The position numbers and the translations under genes were made by a program. Of a stretch of DNA of 64,000 bases, positions 9,773-18,515 are shown one piece after another. Every line of letters starts with the position of its first letter. Position 1 is the stretch's first letter. Under the pieces are notes generated by a model. That model did not search any database. It saw only the letters and a list, made by a program, of their open reading frames with translations, and had not been told where the DNA came from. The DNA is from Deinococcus psychrotolerans (GTDB lineage Bacteria; Deinococcota; Deinococci; Deinococcales; Deinococcaceae), in contig NZ_CP034183.1 of assembly GCF_003860465.1 (NCBI RefSeq), forward strand, positions 1,256,501-1,320,500, written 5' to 3'.

Positions 9773-10144
9773 ATGACGCTTATCACTGGCCTTGACCACA
9801 TCCAGATTGAAGCGCCGGCTGGCTGCGAGGACGCCGCCCGCACTTTTTTCGGCGGATTTCTGGGCTTGCCGGAACTGCAAAAGCCCCCCGTATTGGCCGC
9901 ACGCGGCGGCGTCTGGTTCGCCTTGCCCGACGGACGGCAACTGCATATCGGCGTGACGAAGGACTTTGTGGCGCGGGAAAAAGGCCACCCCGCTCTGCGC
10001 TGCACCGACTTGGACACTTTCACGCGGCAGGCGACAGCGTTCGGTGTCCCGGTTCAGACCGACACCGAACTGGCTCCGCTGCGGCGGGTCTTTTTGACCG
10101 ATCCTTGGGGCAACCGCTTGGAAGTGGTGGAGCGGCCCACCTGA
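9773..10144 (+). CDS. VOC-family (glyoxalase/dioxygenase fold) protein
   Basis: 123-aa single-module vicinal oxygen chelate protein. The first beta strand carries the metal-ligand His in GLDHIQIE, a second His is in RQLHIGV, and the terminal strand FLTDPWGNRLEVVE supplies the Glu ligand. Proteins of this size dimerise to form lyase, isomerase or drug-binding sites. Substrate unknown. A leaderless -10 box precedes it and a strong terminator separates it from the upstream gene, so it is its own unit. Confidence 0.85.
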   Translation: MTLITGLDHIQIEAPAGCEDAARTFFGGFLGLPELQKPPVLAARGGVWFALPDGRQLHIGVTKDFVAREKGHPALRCTDLDTFTRQATAFGVPVQTDTELAPLRRVFLTDPWGNRLEVVERPT

Positions 10145-10187
10145 GCGCAGAGCCACCCAACCGACAAAGCGGCTGAGCCGAGCGCTT

Positions 10188-10193
10188 TAGAAT
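10188..10193 (+). promoter_or_regulatory. Leaderless -10 box (TAGAAT) for the NIF3-like gene
   Basis: TAGAAT ends 7 nt before ATG 10201. Because the box overlaps the alternative ATG at 10192, it selects the downstream start. Confidence 0.65.
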
Positions 10194-10200
10194 GCTCGGC

Positions 10201-10989
10201 ATGACTTTATCCGAACAACCCAATAAACCCCGCGAGATCAGCCGCGACGAATTGGTGGCCTGGCTGGGCGATTACCTCCAGATCAGCGCTTTCAAAGACC
10301 CCAGCTTAAACGGCCTGCAAATTGAAGGTGCGCCCATGATTCGCCGGATTGCCGCCAGCGTGGACACCAGCGCCCGCAGCCTGCAAGACGCCGCCGACAG
10401 CGGAGCCGACCTGCTGCTGGTGCATCACGGCCTGTTTTGGGGCCAGCCGCTCGCCGTGACCGGCCCGCACGCCCGCCGCCTCCAGATTGCCCTGAGTGCG
10501 GGGCTCAATCTCTACGCCGCGCATATTCCGCTGGACGCCCACCCCGAAGTCGGCAACAACGCCATGATCGCGAGCGCCCTGAGCGTGCAAAATTTGGAGC
10601 CGTTCGGCGAGTGGGCCGGCGGCAAAATCGGGCTGGCCGGCGACTTGCCGTTTACCCAGACCCTGCAAGACTTCGCTGACCGGGTGCAAAAGCTGACCGG
10701 CGAAATCTGCCTCGTTCACGGCGGCGGCTCGCCCAACGTGGAGCGGCTGGGCATTCTCAGCGGCAGCGGAGCCGGAAGTATTGCCGAGGCCGCCGCGATG
10801 GGCTTAGACACCGTGCTGACCGGCGAACCCGAACACAAATACTTCCACGACGGCTTCGAGTACGGCGTGAACGTGCTGTATGCCGGACACTACGAAACTG
10901 AAGTCTTCGGGGTGCGGGCCTTGGCCGCCAAAATTGAAGACGAATTTGGGATTCCGTGGCAGTTCTTGCACCTTCCAACGGGGCTTTGA
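10201..10989 (+). CDS. NIF3/DUF34 family dinuclear-metal protein
   Basis: 262-aa member of the widespread NIF3 (DUF34, GTP cyclohydrolase I type 2-like) family, which forms hexameric toroids with a dinuclear metal site. Metal ligands fit HHG in LLLVHHGLFWGQP, Asp in IPLDAHPEVGNN, and the C-terminal GHYETE motif. Function in the family is unsettled (metallochaperone, metal insertion or tRNA-related roles have been proposed). The start at 10201 rather than 10192 follows from the -10 box. It heads a likely cluster with tmk and a SPOUT methyltransferase. Confidence 0.9.
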   Translation: MTLSEQPNKPREISRDELVAWLGDYLQISAFKDPSLNGLQIEGAPMIRRIAASVDTSARSLQDAADSGADLLLVHHGLFWGQPLAVTGPHARRLQIALSAGLNLYAAHIPLDAHPEVGNNAMIASALSVQNLEPFGEWAGGKIGLAGDLPFTQTLQDFADRVQKLTGEICLVHGGGSPNVERLGILSGSGAGSIAEAAAMGLDTVLTGEPEHKYFHDGFEYGVNVLYAGHYETEVFGVRALAAKIEDEFGIPWQFLHLPTGL

Positions 10990-11062
10990 GAGTGGAAAAA
11001 CAGCTGGCGGTTGACGTTTTAGAAGCGGAACTCAACTCCCTCTCTCCCTTCGCAGGAACGCA

Positions 11063-11707
11063 ATGACGGGCCTTTTCATCAGCTTTGAAGGCCCCGAAGG
11101 CTCCGGCAAATCCACCCAGATCACCCGCCTAGCGGCCAGACTGGAAGCGGCGGGGGTCAGCCACACGCTCACCCGCGAACCGGGCGGCACGCCGCTGGGC
11201 AGCCGCATCCGCGAGATCGTGCTGCTCGACCCCGATTTGGACGTCAATCCGCTCTCCGAATTTCTGCTCTACAGCGCCAGCCGCGCCCAACTGGTGCAGG
11301 ACGTAATTCGGCCCTGTTTGCAACTCGGCGAGGTGGTGATCTGCGACCGCTACGCCGACAGCAGCGCCGCTTATCAGGGCGCGGGGCGCGGCTTAGATCC
11401 CCGCTTGGTCGGGGACGTGACTTGGGAAGTCACCGGAGGACTGCTGCCTCACATCACCGTGCTGCTCGACCTCGATTCGGCGGTGGGCCTTGGGCGGGCG
11501 GCGGCGCGGGGGCAGCCTGACCGCTTGGAGCGTGCCGACTTGGCATTCCACGTGCGGGTCAGACAGGGCTTTTTGAATATCGCCGCCAACGCGCCGGAGC
11601 GCTTTTTGGTGCTGGACGCCGCCCAGAGTGCCGACATCTTGGAGCAGCAAATTTGGCAGGCCGTCAAAGCCACCTTGCTGGCGATGGGCAAAAGCGCCGA
11701 GCTGTGA
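11063..11707 (+). CDS. tmk: Thymidylate kinase
   Basis: 214-aa cytosolic kinase phosphorylating dTMP to dTDP. P-loop is FEGPEGSGKSTQ, the DR(Y/F) motif is CDRYADSSAAYQGAGRGL, and the substrate loop is TREPGGTPLG. An AGGA ribosome site precedes the ATG. Its stop overlaps the GTG start of the downstream rRNA methyltransferase (GTGA), so the two are translationally coupled. Length is normal for bacterial Tmk. Confidence 0.96.
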   Translation: MTGLFISFEGPEGSGKSTQITRLAARLEAAGVSHTLTREPGGTPLGSRIREIVLLDPDLDVNPLSEFLLYSASRAQLVQDVIRPCLQLGEVVICDRYADSSAAYQGAGRGLDPRLVGDVTWEVTGGLLPHITVLLDLDSAVGLGRAAARGQPDRLERADLAFHVRVRQGFLNIAANAPERFLVLDAAQSADILEQQIWQAVKATLLAMGKSAEL

Positions 11708-12513
11708 CGCCCGCGCTGATTGCTTCCTTGCAAAACCCGCAGCTCAAGCGCCTCGTGCGGCTGCGAGACCGGCGCGAACGGCTCAGAGAAGGCGTTTTTC
11801 TGATCGAGGGCGCACGCGAACTCAGCCGCGCCCTCCAAGCAGGTGTGCCGCTCGAACAGGTTTTTATCTGTCCCGAACTCCACAGCCCCGAGGCCCGCGA
11901 GTTGCCCTGGGCCAGCTTGCCAGTCAGCGAACCCGCCACAGAACTCAGCCGGGCCGCGTTTGAAAAAGTCAGTGGACGAGAAGGCCCAGACGGGGTGTTG
12001 GCGGTGGCCCGCAGCGAGCCGCGCCCCCTGCCCGAACCGCTTGGGAGCACCGCCGTGCTGGTCTTGGACGGCTTGGAGAAACCCGGCAACGTCGGTGCGC
12101 TGCTGCGAACCGCCGACGGCGCGGGAGCGCACGCCACCTTGCTGGTCGGAGACGGCTTAGACTTGGGCAACCCCAATTTGATCCGCGCTTCTCAGGGGAG
12201 CGTGTTTACTCAGCCTACCGCCGCGCTGAGTCAGGCAGACGCGCTGAACTGGCTGCGGGAGCGCGGCTTTACCTTGCTGGCCTGCACCCCGCATGCCGCC
12301 CAGAACTATTGGGACGCGCCGCTCTCAGGCCGGGTGGCGCTGCTGCTGGGCACCGAACACGCCGGACTCAGCGCCTTTTGGCAAGAAGCCGCCGACCTTC
12401 ACCTCTCTATCCCGATGCTGGGTCAGGCCGACAGCCTGAATGTAGCCACCGCGGGGGCGTTGGTGCTGTATGAAGCTTTGCGTCAACGCGCAGGCCGCCA
12501 GCCGCTAGAATAA
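11704..12513 (+). CDS. SPOUT-family (TrmH/SpoU) RNA 2'-O-methyltransferase
   Basis: 269-aa RNA ribose methyltransferase. After an RNA-binding L30e-like N-terminal domain (EGVFLIEGARELSRAL), the three trefoil-knot motifs are present: NVGALLRTADG, LLLGTEHAGLS and IPMLGQADSLNVATAGALVLYE (read in parts). It should methylate rRNA or tRNA using SAM as a dimer. The target nucleoside is unknown. GTG 11704 is selected because it overlaps the tmk stop. Confidence 0.9.
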   Translation: MTPALIASLQNPQLKRLVRLRDRRERLREGVFLIEGARELSRALQAGVPLEQVFICPELHSPEARELPWASLPVSEPATELSRAAFEKVSGREGPDGVLAVARSEPRPLPEPLGSTAVLVLDGLEKPGNVGALLRTADGAGAHATLLVGDGLDLGNPNLIRASQGSVFTQPTAALSQADALNWLRERGFTLLACTPHAAQNYWDAPLSGRVALLLGTEHAGLSAFWQEAADLHLSIPMLGQADSLNVATAGALVLYEALRQRAGRQPLE

Positions 12514-12577
12514 CCGCACCAATGCTGACTTTCTCTCGTTTTTTTCTCTCTCCTCGCCTGCTCCATAAGGCCCGACC

Positions 12578-13717
12578 ATGACCGACTCTTACCGTGAATG
12601 GCTCAGGCTGCAACTGGCCGCCGAAGTCGGCGTGCGTGAGGCTGAGCAGACGATTGAAAGCTCTATCGTGCGCCGGGGCTGGCCTGCCATGCGTCCGCTG
12701 GGATCGCGGGACGTGGTCGCGGTATTGCAAGACGTGTACACCAGCTTCCGCAATACCATGGGTGACGCCCGCGCCGACCGCTGGCTGGAAGGCGCGACCA
12801 CCGCGCTGGCCTCGTTTGCCGAATCAACGCCCAGTCCCGCTCCGGCCAGCACCGGCACCATCGCGCCCGCGCCGGGGCCAGTGCGCTGGGGACGGCGTGC
12901 CCACGATCTGCCGCTGCTGCTGGCCCGCGCCCACGCCGAAATCGCGGTTCGGAGTTTGGAGGGCATTCGGGCCAATCCTGATTTGAAGAACTTGGAACGC
13001 GCCGCTGAATGGGACGTGCAGGCCACCCAAGCCGAGGTGCGGCGCTGGGAAACCGAGGAACTGCTCAGCAATTTGCGGGCCGATCACGCCCGCGTCGAGG
13101 TGGCCGACCAGGTTCGCAGCGCCCGCTCTCAGCGCGAGGTGCTGCGCCTGACAGTCGAAGAAGTCGAGGGCGAGGCCAGAGCAGGGCGCAAAGTCGGGCC
13201 GCAAATGGCCCACAACAAATTGATGCTCTCGCAAACAGACGCCTTTTTGGACGCCTTCGCGCCGCTGATTGACGAAACTGTAGCCGCAGAAGACCCCAAG
13301 GCCCCCAACATCAATTTGGATTCCTCACGCTTTGCGCTGGCCGTGCCGATGCACCCCAACGTGCTGCGGGCCCGCCACCAACTCAATTACGCCGAGTGGC
13401 AAGCCGGAGGCGTCAATGACGGCAGGGTGCAAAACGCCCGCGCCGCCCTTGTTCAGGCCGAGCGCGAGGCCACTGCTCAAACCGAAAACACGTTGGGAGC
13501 CGCCCGCGCCCACCAAGCCGCTTTTCAGCAATTGATGAACCGTTTCCACGACGCCCAGCTGGGCCACGCCCAACTCAGCCGCTCAGGGGCCGACGCTCTG
13601 ACATTGGCCCGCCATGCTTTTGATGCCGAGCAGGCCCGCCTCGCCGCCCGCGTGCAGGCCCACCGCCTCAATGAAGCGTTGAGATTGCTGAATGCTTTAA
13701 CGGGGAATGCAGAGTAA
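12578..13717 (+). CDS. Hypothetical alpha-helical protein, Ala/Arg/Glu-rich
   Basis: 379-aa soluble protein that I do not recognise. It has no signal peptide or membrane segment. An N-terminal ~80 residues are separated by a Pro/Ala-rich linker (TPSPAPASTGTIAPAPGP) from a long helical region rich in A, R, E and Q with heptad-like spacing (residues ~105-370), so coiled coils are likely. Codon use is like the neighbours. AAGG lies upstream of ATG 12578. It ends before a bidirectional terminator shared with convergent glgP. Confidence 0.65.
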   Translation: MTDSYREWLRLQLAAEVGVREAEQTIESSIVRRGWPAMRPLGSRDVVAVLQDVYTSFRNTMGDARADRWLEGATTALASFAESTPSPAPASTGTIAPAPGPVRWGRRAHDLPLLLARAHAEIAVRSLEGIRANPDLKNLERAAEWDVQATQAEVRRWETEELLSNLRADHARVEVADQVRSARSQREVLRLTVEEVEGEARAGRKVGPQMAHNKLMLSQTDAFLDAFAPLIDETVAAEDPKAPNINLDSSRFALAVPMHPNVLRARHQLNYAEWQAGGVNDGRVQNARAALVQAEREATAQTENTLGAARAHQAAFQQLMNRFHDAQLGHAQLSRSGADALTLARHAFDAEQARLAARVQAHRLNEALRLLNALTGNAE

Positions 13718-13784
13718 GGCGGAAGACGCGTAGTGGCAGTAATCGGTATTGCTGGCCTCCAAGACCAACAATCACGCAGTATAG

Positions 13785-13812
13785 AAAAAGCGGCCCGAAA
13801 GCCGCTCTTTTT
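13785..13812. terminator. Bidirectional terminator between convergent genes
   Basis: A short stem AGCGGC/GCCGCT with loop CCGAAA is flanked by A5 on the left and T5 on the right. It can serve the hypothetical gene on the plus strand and glgP on the minus strand. Confidence 0.85.
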
Positions 13813-13842
13813 ATTTCTGGCTTAACACCTTCAGTTCCTGCT

Positions 13843-13878
13843 CAGGCCCACTTAATCAGGCCCACTTAATCAGGCCCA
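13843..13878. repeat. Tandem 14-bp direct repeat at the glgP stop codon
   Basis: CAGGCCCACTTAAT occurs at 13843-13856 and 13857-13870, with a further 8 nt (CAGGCCCA) of a third copy. The last full copies begin inside the final codons of glgP, so the repeat duplicates the gene's tail into the 3' untranslated region. Probably replication slippage. Confidence 0.7.
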
Positions 13879-16393
13879 GCTCAATCGGGTTGCTCAAGTC
13901 CGCCGAGTAAGGCATAGCCCGCACGCCGACGCTGTAGAGGCCGCTGTCGGTGAGGGGAATACTGACTTCATAATTGCCGCCGCCCGTCGCCTTCATCGGC
14001 ACGTGCAGGGTGTCTTCGCCGTGCTTGAGAACGGCTTCTACATGCAGCTCACTTTCCTGAATACCTGCCGGAGTGACCTGAGCGCTGACCTTGACTTCCT
14101 CGCCGGGCTGCACGGTGGCGGGAAGCTGCGCGGTGGCGTGAATCTGGACGTGTTGCCACTGCTGACGCACCCAGCTTTTCCAGCTGCCCAGCGTACGGGC
14201 CTTCTCAAAGTTGTTGGCATCCACTTTGGCCGCACGCTGAGCCAGTGGCAAGTAAAATTGCTGCACATAGTCGATGACCTGACGCTGCATGGCAAACTCA
14301 GGATTAACCGTGATGATGGCGCGGCGCACGGTTTTGAGCCAGCCGTGATTCTGGCCCTGTGCATCTTTGCCGTAATACAGCGGCACGATGGTATTTTCCA
14401 GCGTTTCGTACATGCTGAAGCTGTCAGCGTCGTCCTGAATGTTGAGATCGGTGTATTCGCGCTCCTCGCCAATCGGCCAGCCGTTGGTGGTGTCGTAGCC
14501 CTCGCGCCACCAGCCGTCGAGAATGCTGAAGTTGGGCGCACCGTTGAAGCTGGCCTTCATGCCGGAAGTGCCGGAGGCCTCCAGAGGGCGGCGCGGGTTG
14601 TTGAGCCAGATGTCCACGCCCTGCACGAGGTGGCGGGCCACGTTCATATCGTAGTTTTCGACGATGATGATTTTTCCGGCGAATTCGGGATCACGCGAGA
14701 GCTTGTAGATTTCCTGAATAAAGGCCTTGCCGGGGTTGTCGGCGGGGTGGGCCTTGCCCGCGAAAATAAACTGCACCGGGCGCTCAGGGTTGTTGACGAT
14801 TTTGCTGAGGCGCTCGCGGTCACGGAACAGCAAAGTGGCCCGTTTGTAGGTGGCAAAGCGCCGCGCAAAGCCGATGGTTAGGGCATCGGCGCTCAGGGTT
14901 TCGCCAGCGGCGGCCACCTCGGCGGCGGGCGCTCCGGTGCGGCGAAGCTGCTCTTGGAGCCGGACACGCACGAAGGCGATCATCTCTTCTTTGAGTTCGT
15001 GCTGGGTGGCCGAGAGCTGCGCGTCGGGGATGGTGTTGATATCGTCCCACATCTGCTTGTCTTCGAGGCGCTCGATCCAGTTACCGGGCAACACGGTGGA
15101 GTAGAGGTCGCGGAACTGCTGAGCGAGAAAGGTTAAATTGTGTGCGCCGTTGGTGACGTGACCGATCGGCACTTCTTCTTCGTCCGCACCTTCATAGAGG
15201 AAATTCCACATGCCCCGGCTGACCTCGCCGTGCAGTTCCGAGACGCCGTTGGCCATCCGCGACATCCGCAGCGCGAAGACCGTCATCGAAAAAGTCGGCA
15301 CCAAGTGGCCGTCCCAGTTCTGGGCGTGTTCGGCAAGGTCGTAGAGTTCGCTGCGGCTGGTGGCCAGTTGCGCGGGCCAATCACCGATATACCTGTCCAT
15401 CATCTCGTAAGCGAAGGCGTCGTTGCCTGCCGCAACCGGCGTGTGGGTGGTAAACAGCGTGCTGCTGGCGGTGGCCTCCAAGGCGGTGCGGAAGTCCAGG
15501 CCCTGCGCGACGTACTCGCGCATCCGCTCTAAACCCATCAGCGCGGCGTGGCCTTCGTTCATGTGGTAGACGCTGGCCGGAACATCCAAAGCACGCAGGG
15601 CGCGAATGCCGCCGACGCCCAAAAGCACGTACTGCTGGATGCGGAGTTCTTGGTTGCCGCCGTAGAGGCGGGCCGTCATCTTGCGGTCATCCTCGCTGTT
15701 TTCCGGCACGTTGGCGTCGAGCAGCAGCACCTGAATGCGGCCAATCCGTAAGCTCCAGACCTGCATCACGACGTCGCGGCCCGCCACCCGAACGCTGACT
15801 TTGGCGACTTCGCCAGATTTGGTCAGCGCCGGGCGAATCGGCAAGGTGGTCAGGTTGAGTTCGTCGTAAGCTTCTTCTTGCCAGCCGTCTTTGTTGAACA
15901 GTTGGCGGAAGTAGCCCTGATGAAACAGCATCCCGACTGCCGTGAAGGGCAGGCCCAAATCAGACGCACTTTTGCAGTGATCGCCCGCCAGCACGCCGAG
16001 GCCGCCGGAATAAATCGGCAGCGATTCGTGGAAGCCGTACTCCATGCTGAAATAAGCGACGGGCGGCAACTCGGCGGCATTGGTGGCGGCCCACACCTCA
16101 CCTTTGCCCCACGCGCCCTTGTTCATGTAAGCGTCGAAATCGGCCAGAACAGCGTGGTAATTGCCCAAATAATCAGGATCGGCAGCCAGCGACTCTAAAC
16201 GCGCTGAAGGCGTCTCCAACAGCGTCTGGACGGGGTTGTGTTGGAAGCGCTCCCAGTTGGCAGGGTCGAGCGTTTGGTAAAGCGCCTGGGCTTTGGGCGT
16301 CCAAGACCAGTACAGGTTGTAAGCGAGTTCTTCTAAGCGTGCCAGGGCTTTGGGCAGGCGCGGCAGGACAGTCACTTTGCCAATCACATTCAT
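13856..16393 (-). CDS. glgP: Alpha-glucan (glycogen) phosphorylase, Thermus-type
   Basis: 845-aa GT35 enzyme releasing glucose-1-phosphate from glycogen or maltodextrin. The pyridoxal phosphate lysine lies in EASGTSGMKASFNGAPN, followed by LDGWW. The substrate region YFSMEYGFHESLPIYSGGLG matches the short alpha-glucan phosphorylases of Thermus and actinobacteria rather than the E. coli MalP type. A beta-sandwich C-terminus (VKVSAQVTPAG, ELHVEAVLKHGED) is appended. I place the start at 16393 (MNVIGKVTVLPR) because a TAAACT -10 box ends 7 nt upstream; an in-frame extension upstream lies across that box. Confidence 0.93.
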   Translation of the reverse strand: MNVIGKVTVLPRLPKALARLEELAYNLYWSWTPKAQALYQTLDPANWERFQHNPVQTLLETPSARLESLAADPDYLGNYHAVLADFDAYMNKGAWGKGEVWAATNAAELPPVAYFSMEYGFHESLPIYSGGLGVLAGDHCKSASDLGLPFTAVGMLFHQGYFRQLFNKDGWQEEAYDELNLTTLPIRPALTKSGEVAKVSVRVAGRDVVMQVWSLRIGRIQVLLLDANVPENSEDDRKMTARLYGGNQELRIQQYVLLGVGGIRALRALDVPASVYHMNEGHAALMGLERMREYVAQGLDFRTALEATASSTLFTTHTPVAAGNDAFAYEMMDRYIGDWPAQLATSRSELYDLAEHAQNWDGHLVPTFSMTVFALRMSRMANGVSELHGEVSRGMWNFLYEGADEEEVPIGHVTNGAHNLTFLAQQFRDLYSTVLPGNWIERLEDKQMWDDINTIPDAQLSATQHELKEEMIAFVRVRLQEQLRRTGAPAAEVAAAGETLSADALTIGFARRFATYKRATLLFRDRERLSKIVNNPERPVQFIFAGKAHPADNPGKAFIQEIYKLSRDPEFAGKIIIVENYDMNVARHLVQGVDIWLNNPRRPLEASGTSGMKASFNGAPNFSILDGWWREGYDTTNGWPIGEEREYTDLNIQDDADSFSMYETLENTIVPLYYGKDAQGQNHGWLKTVRRAIITVNPEFAMQRQVIDYVQQFYLPLAQRAAKVDANNFEKARTLGSWKSWVRQQWQHVQIHATAQLPATVQPGEEVKVSAQVTPAGIQESELHVEAVLKHGEDTLHVPMKATGGGNYEVSIPLTDSGLYSVGVRAMPYSADLSNPIELGLIKWA

Positions 16394-16400
16394 GGCGCTC

Positions 16401-16406
16401 AGTTTA
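16401..16406 (-). promoter_or_regulatory. Leaderless -10 box (TAAACT) for glgP
   Basis: TAAACT on the minus strand ends 7 nt before ATG 16393 and decides between that start and a longer reading frame. Confidence 0.65.
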
Positions 16407-16468
16407 CACGACCGCCACACCATTCCTGTTGGTCAGGGGTCAGCTCATCTAGCGCAGGAAGGCCCACT

Positions 16469-17062
16469 TTATGCTCCGGGGTGGGCGCGAGGAGCCGGGC
16501 GGCCACCCGTATACCCAAACAGCCGCCACATCAGCAGCGCCGCCGTTTCGCGCAGCAGATAACGCGGGGCCGCCTTGAAGCTGACACTGCTGACATCGGC
16601 GCTCAGCCCCTCGGCCAGCGCCAGCGACAGGGCGCGGCGGGCGTGAACGCTGTCCGTGACCAAGGTGACGCGTCCAGCAATAAGCGGGCGGCTGTTGCGG
16701 AGGTTCTGGTAAGTGGTGCGGCTCTGTTCCTCGGCCCGCAAAATTCCGACTGGCACGCCCTGAGCGCGGAGGTAACGTACGCCGATTTCTCCCTCGCTAA
16801 ACAAATCACCTTCACCCACACCGCCGGACACGATGATGCGCATGACGCCGCCCTGCTGGTAAAGCCTGAATGCCTCATCCAGCCGCCGCCGAAACGCGGG
16901 AGACGGCAAACCTGCCACCTGAGAAGCGCCCAGTACCAGCAAAGTCGGCGCGGGCAAAGCCGGACTCGGCGGCGGCGGGAGCGGCGAGAGCCAGCGCAGC
17001 GCCGCTAGGAGGAAACCACCCAGCAGCGTGCCGAGCAGCCAAAAAGACAGAGAGCGTTTCAC
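16469..17062 (-). CDS. YdcF/SanA-type (DUF218) membrane-anchored protein
   Basis: 197-aa protein with one N-terminal membrane segment (SFWLLGTLLGGFLLAALRWL), then a Pro-rich linker and a Rossmann-like DUF218 domain. Family motifs visible are LLVLGASQ, RIIVSGGVGEGDLFSEG, EEQSRTTYQNLRNS and LVTDSVHARRAL. Relatives in E. coli (SanA, ElyC) act in envelope integrity and undecaprenyl-carrier metabolism, so an envelope role is the best inference. It starts with GTG 17062, supported by a TACAGT -10 box 7 nt upstream. Confidence 0.85.
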   Translation of the reverse strand: MKRSLSFWLLGTLLGGFLLAALRWLSPLPPPPSPALPAPTLLVLGASQVAGLPSPAFRRRLDEAFRLYQQGGVMRIIVSGGVGEGDLFSEGEIGVRYLRAQGVPVGILRAEEQSRTTYQNLRNSRPLIAGRVTLVTDSVHARRALSLALAEGLSADVSSVSFKAAPRYLLRETAALLMWRLFGYTGGRPAPRAHPGA

Positions 17063-17069
17063 GGAGGTT

Positions 17070-17075
17070 ACTGTA
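17070..17075 (-). promoter_or_regulatory. Leaderless -10 box (TACAGT) for the ydcF-like gene
   Basis: TACAGT on the minus strand ends 7 nt before the GTG start at 17062. Confidence 0.55.
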
Positions 17076-17217
17076 GTGGGTTTGGGCGTGGGGCGGCGAC
17101 CTCACTTCCCGTTGGCCGTTTAACCGCTTCAGCGCGGAGACCGGGCCGGCAACCGCCCCAGTCTCGTAATGGCTTCATCTTGCCGCACACTTCAGTGCGT
17201 TACCGTCAAGAAAAGGT

Positions 17218-17571
17218 ATGAAGAGCAATCCTCTACAAGTTTCCGACACCAAGCGCTTTGCACTGGCTGGGCCTCTCAACGGCGCACAACTCCTTCGGCG
17301 TGTGGCAGCGCTGGATTTCCCCATACCAGCTTTGACTTCATGGGACAGGCAAGTGGAGCCGCCGCCGAATGTTTGGGCGACTTCGCCTTGTTACCGCCGC
17401 GATTTACCCGCTTCCCCTTATGAAGCGAGGCAGGGCAGCTTGGTGTGGCGTAGACCGAGGCAAGCTGCCCTGCCCCGATCTCTCAACTACCGTCTGATTC
17501 ACCTTGTCCTGTTGCTGAGCGCTCTGCTGCTGATGACTTACCTTCTGTGGCATTCGTCCATCCACCCGTAA
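17218..17571 (+). CDS. Possible small protein with a C-terminal membrane segment
   Basis: 117-codon frame in an otherwise gene-free 530-bp gap. An AAAAGG-like site lies just before ATG 17218. The last ~28 residues (YRLIHLVLLLSALLLMTYLL) make a convincing membrane helix; the rest has no recognised domain. Third-position GC is lower than in neighbouring genes, and a 14-bp perfect hairpin lies inside the frame. It may instead be noncoding. It is convergent with the minus-strand exporter at 17592. Confidence 0.3.
   Translation: MKSNPLQVSDTKRFALAGPLNGAQLLRRVAALDFPIPALTSWDRQVEPPPNVWATSPCYRRDLPASPYEARQGSLVWRRPRQAALPRSLNYRLIHLVLLLSALLLMTYLLWHSSIHP
17429..17474. repeat. Perfect 14-bp inverted repeat
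   Basis: GGCAGGGCAGCTTG at 17429-17442 pairs with CAAGCTGCCCTGCC at 17461-17474 across an 18-nt loop. There is no adjacent T tract on either strand, so it is not a normal terminator. It could be a structured RNA or a protein-binding site. Confidence 0.6.
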
Positions 17572-17591
17572 AGCAGGTTTGGAGCTGACGT

Positions 17592-18494
17592 TCAGCGCGT
17601 CAGGCGGCTGAGCAGCGCGATGCCCACCACAAATACAGCCGCCACGACTGTAGCTACGCCGATGTGTTCGCCCAGCAGCAGCGCCGACCACGCCACCGTC
17701 AGGACGGGCTGAAGCAGTTGGACTTGTCCGGCGCGGGCGACGCCGCCGAGCGCCAGCCCCTTGTACCAAGCAAAAAAGCCCAGAAAGACGCTGAAGACCG
17801 ACACGTAGCCGAACGCCGCCCAAGCTGTGACCGAAGGCATCTGAGTGGGCCAGGGTGAAAGCCAAGTGGCTATTAAAGTGATCGGCAGCGAGAAGGCCAG
17901 CGCCCAGCTCACCACCCGCCAGCCGCCCATCTCGCGGGCCAACCGTCCACCCTCGGCGTAGCCCGCCGCCGCAAAGATGACGGCCAGGAGCAGATAAATG
18001 TCGCCAGCCGCGACCTGCCCAGCGCCCTGAACCACCGCAAAAACCAGCACCGCCACCACGCCCAGGGCGCACACCACCCAGAATGCGGCTCGGGGCCGTT
18101 CTCGCGTCAGCAGCACGGCGGCAATGGCAGTGGCCGCAGGCAGCAGGCCCACCACCACCGCGCCATGCGAGGAAGGCACGCTCCGCAGCGCCAGCGCACT
18201 GAACACCGAAAAGCCGAAGACCGTACCCAACGCCACGACCCCCAGCCCCAGCCAGTGACGGCGCTCTGGCCGCTTTTCTTTGAGCAGCAAGAGCAGCCCC
18301 AAAGCCAGCACCCCAGCCAGCGCCGAGCGGCCAAACCCGACCAGGTAACTTCCAAATTCCGGCACGGCGAGGCGAGTGGCCGGCAAGGTAAAGCTGAAAC
18401 ACAACATGCCCAGTCCAGCCCACCACCAACCCGACGCTTGGGTGTTGGAAGCGGAAACGGCGGCGGGGGTCGGCTGCATGAAGCATTTTGGCAT
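17592..18494 (-). CDS. EamA-family drug/metabolite transporter
   Basis: About 300-aa inner membrane protein with ten predicted membrane segments in two repeated EamA halves (for example GLGMLCFSFTLPATRLAV and the second half from ILLLLAVIFAAAGYAEG). The family exports small metabolites or amino acids, probably by proton antiport. The start is ambiguous: ATG 18494 or, five codons in, ATG 18479. It is divergent from a second EamA protein at 18516 with only 21 bp between, so the two likely share regulatory DNA. Confidence 0.85.
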   Translation of the reverse strand: MPKCFMQPTPAAVSASNTQASGWWWAGLGMLCFSFTLPATRLAVPEFGSYLVGFGRSALAGVLALGLLLLLKEKRPERRHWLGLGVVALGTVFGFSVFSALALRSVPSSHGAVVVGLLPAATAIAAVLLTRERPRAAFWVVCALGVVAVLVFAVVQGAGQVAAGDIYLLLAVIFAAAGYAEGGRLAREMGGWRVVSWALAFSLPITLIATWLSPWPTQMPSVTAWAAFGYVSVFSVFLGFFAWYKGLALGGVARAGQVQLLQPVLTVAWSALLLGEHIGVATVVAAVFVVGIALLSRLTR

Positions 18495-18502
18495 GCGGGC
18501 GC

Positions 18503-18508
18503 TAGACT
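18503..18508 (+). promoter_or_regulatory. Leaderless -10 box (TAGACT) for the RhtA-like gene
   Basis: TAGACT ends 7 nt before ATG 18516, in the 21-bp gap between the divergent EamA genes. Confidence 0.6.
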
Positions 18509-18515
18509 CTGCCCC

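Noticed and set aside
14003..14881. 292-codon frame on the plus strand over glgP
   Set aside because: Shadow of the well-supported phosphorylase on the minus strand; composition reflects codon wobble only.
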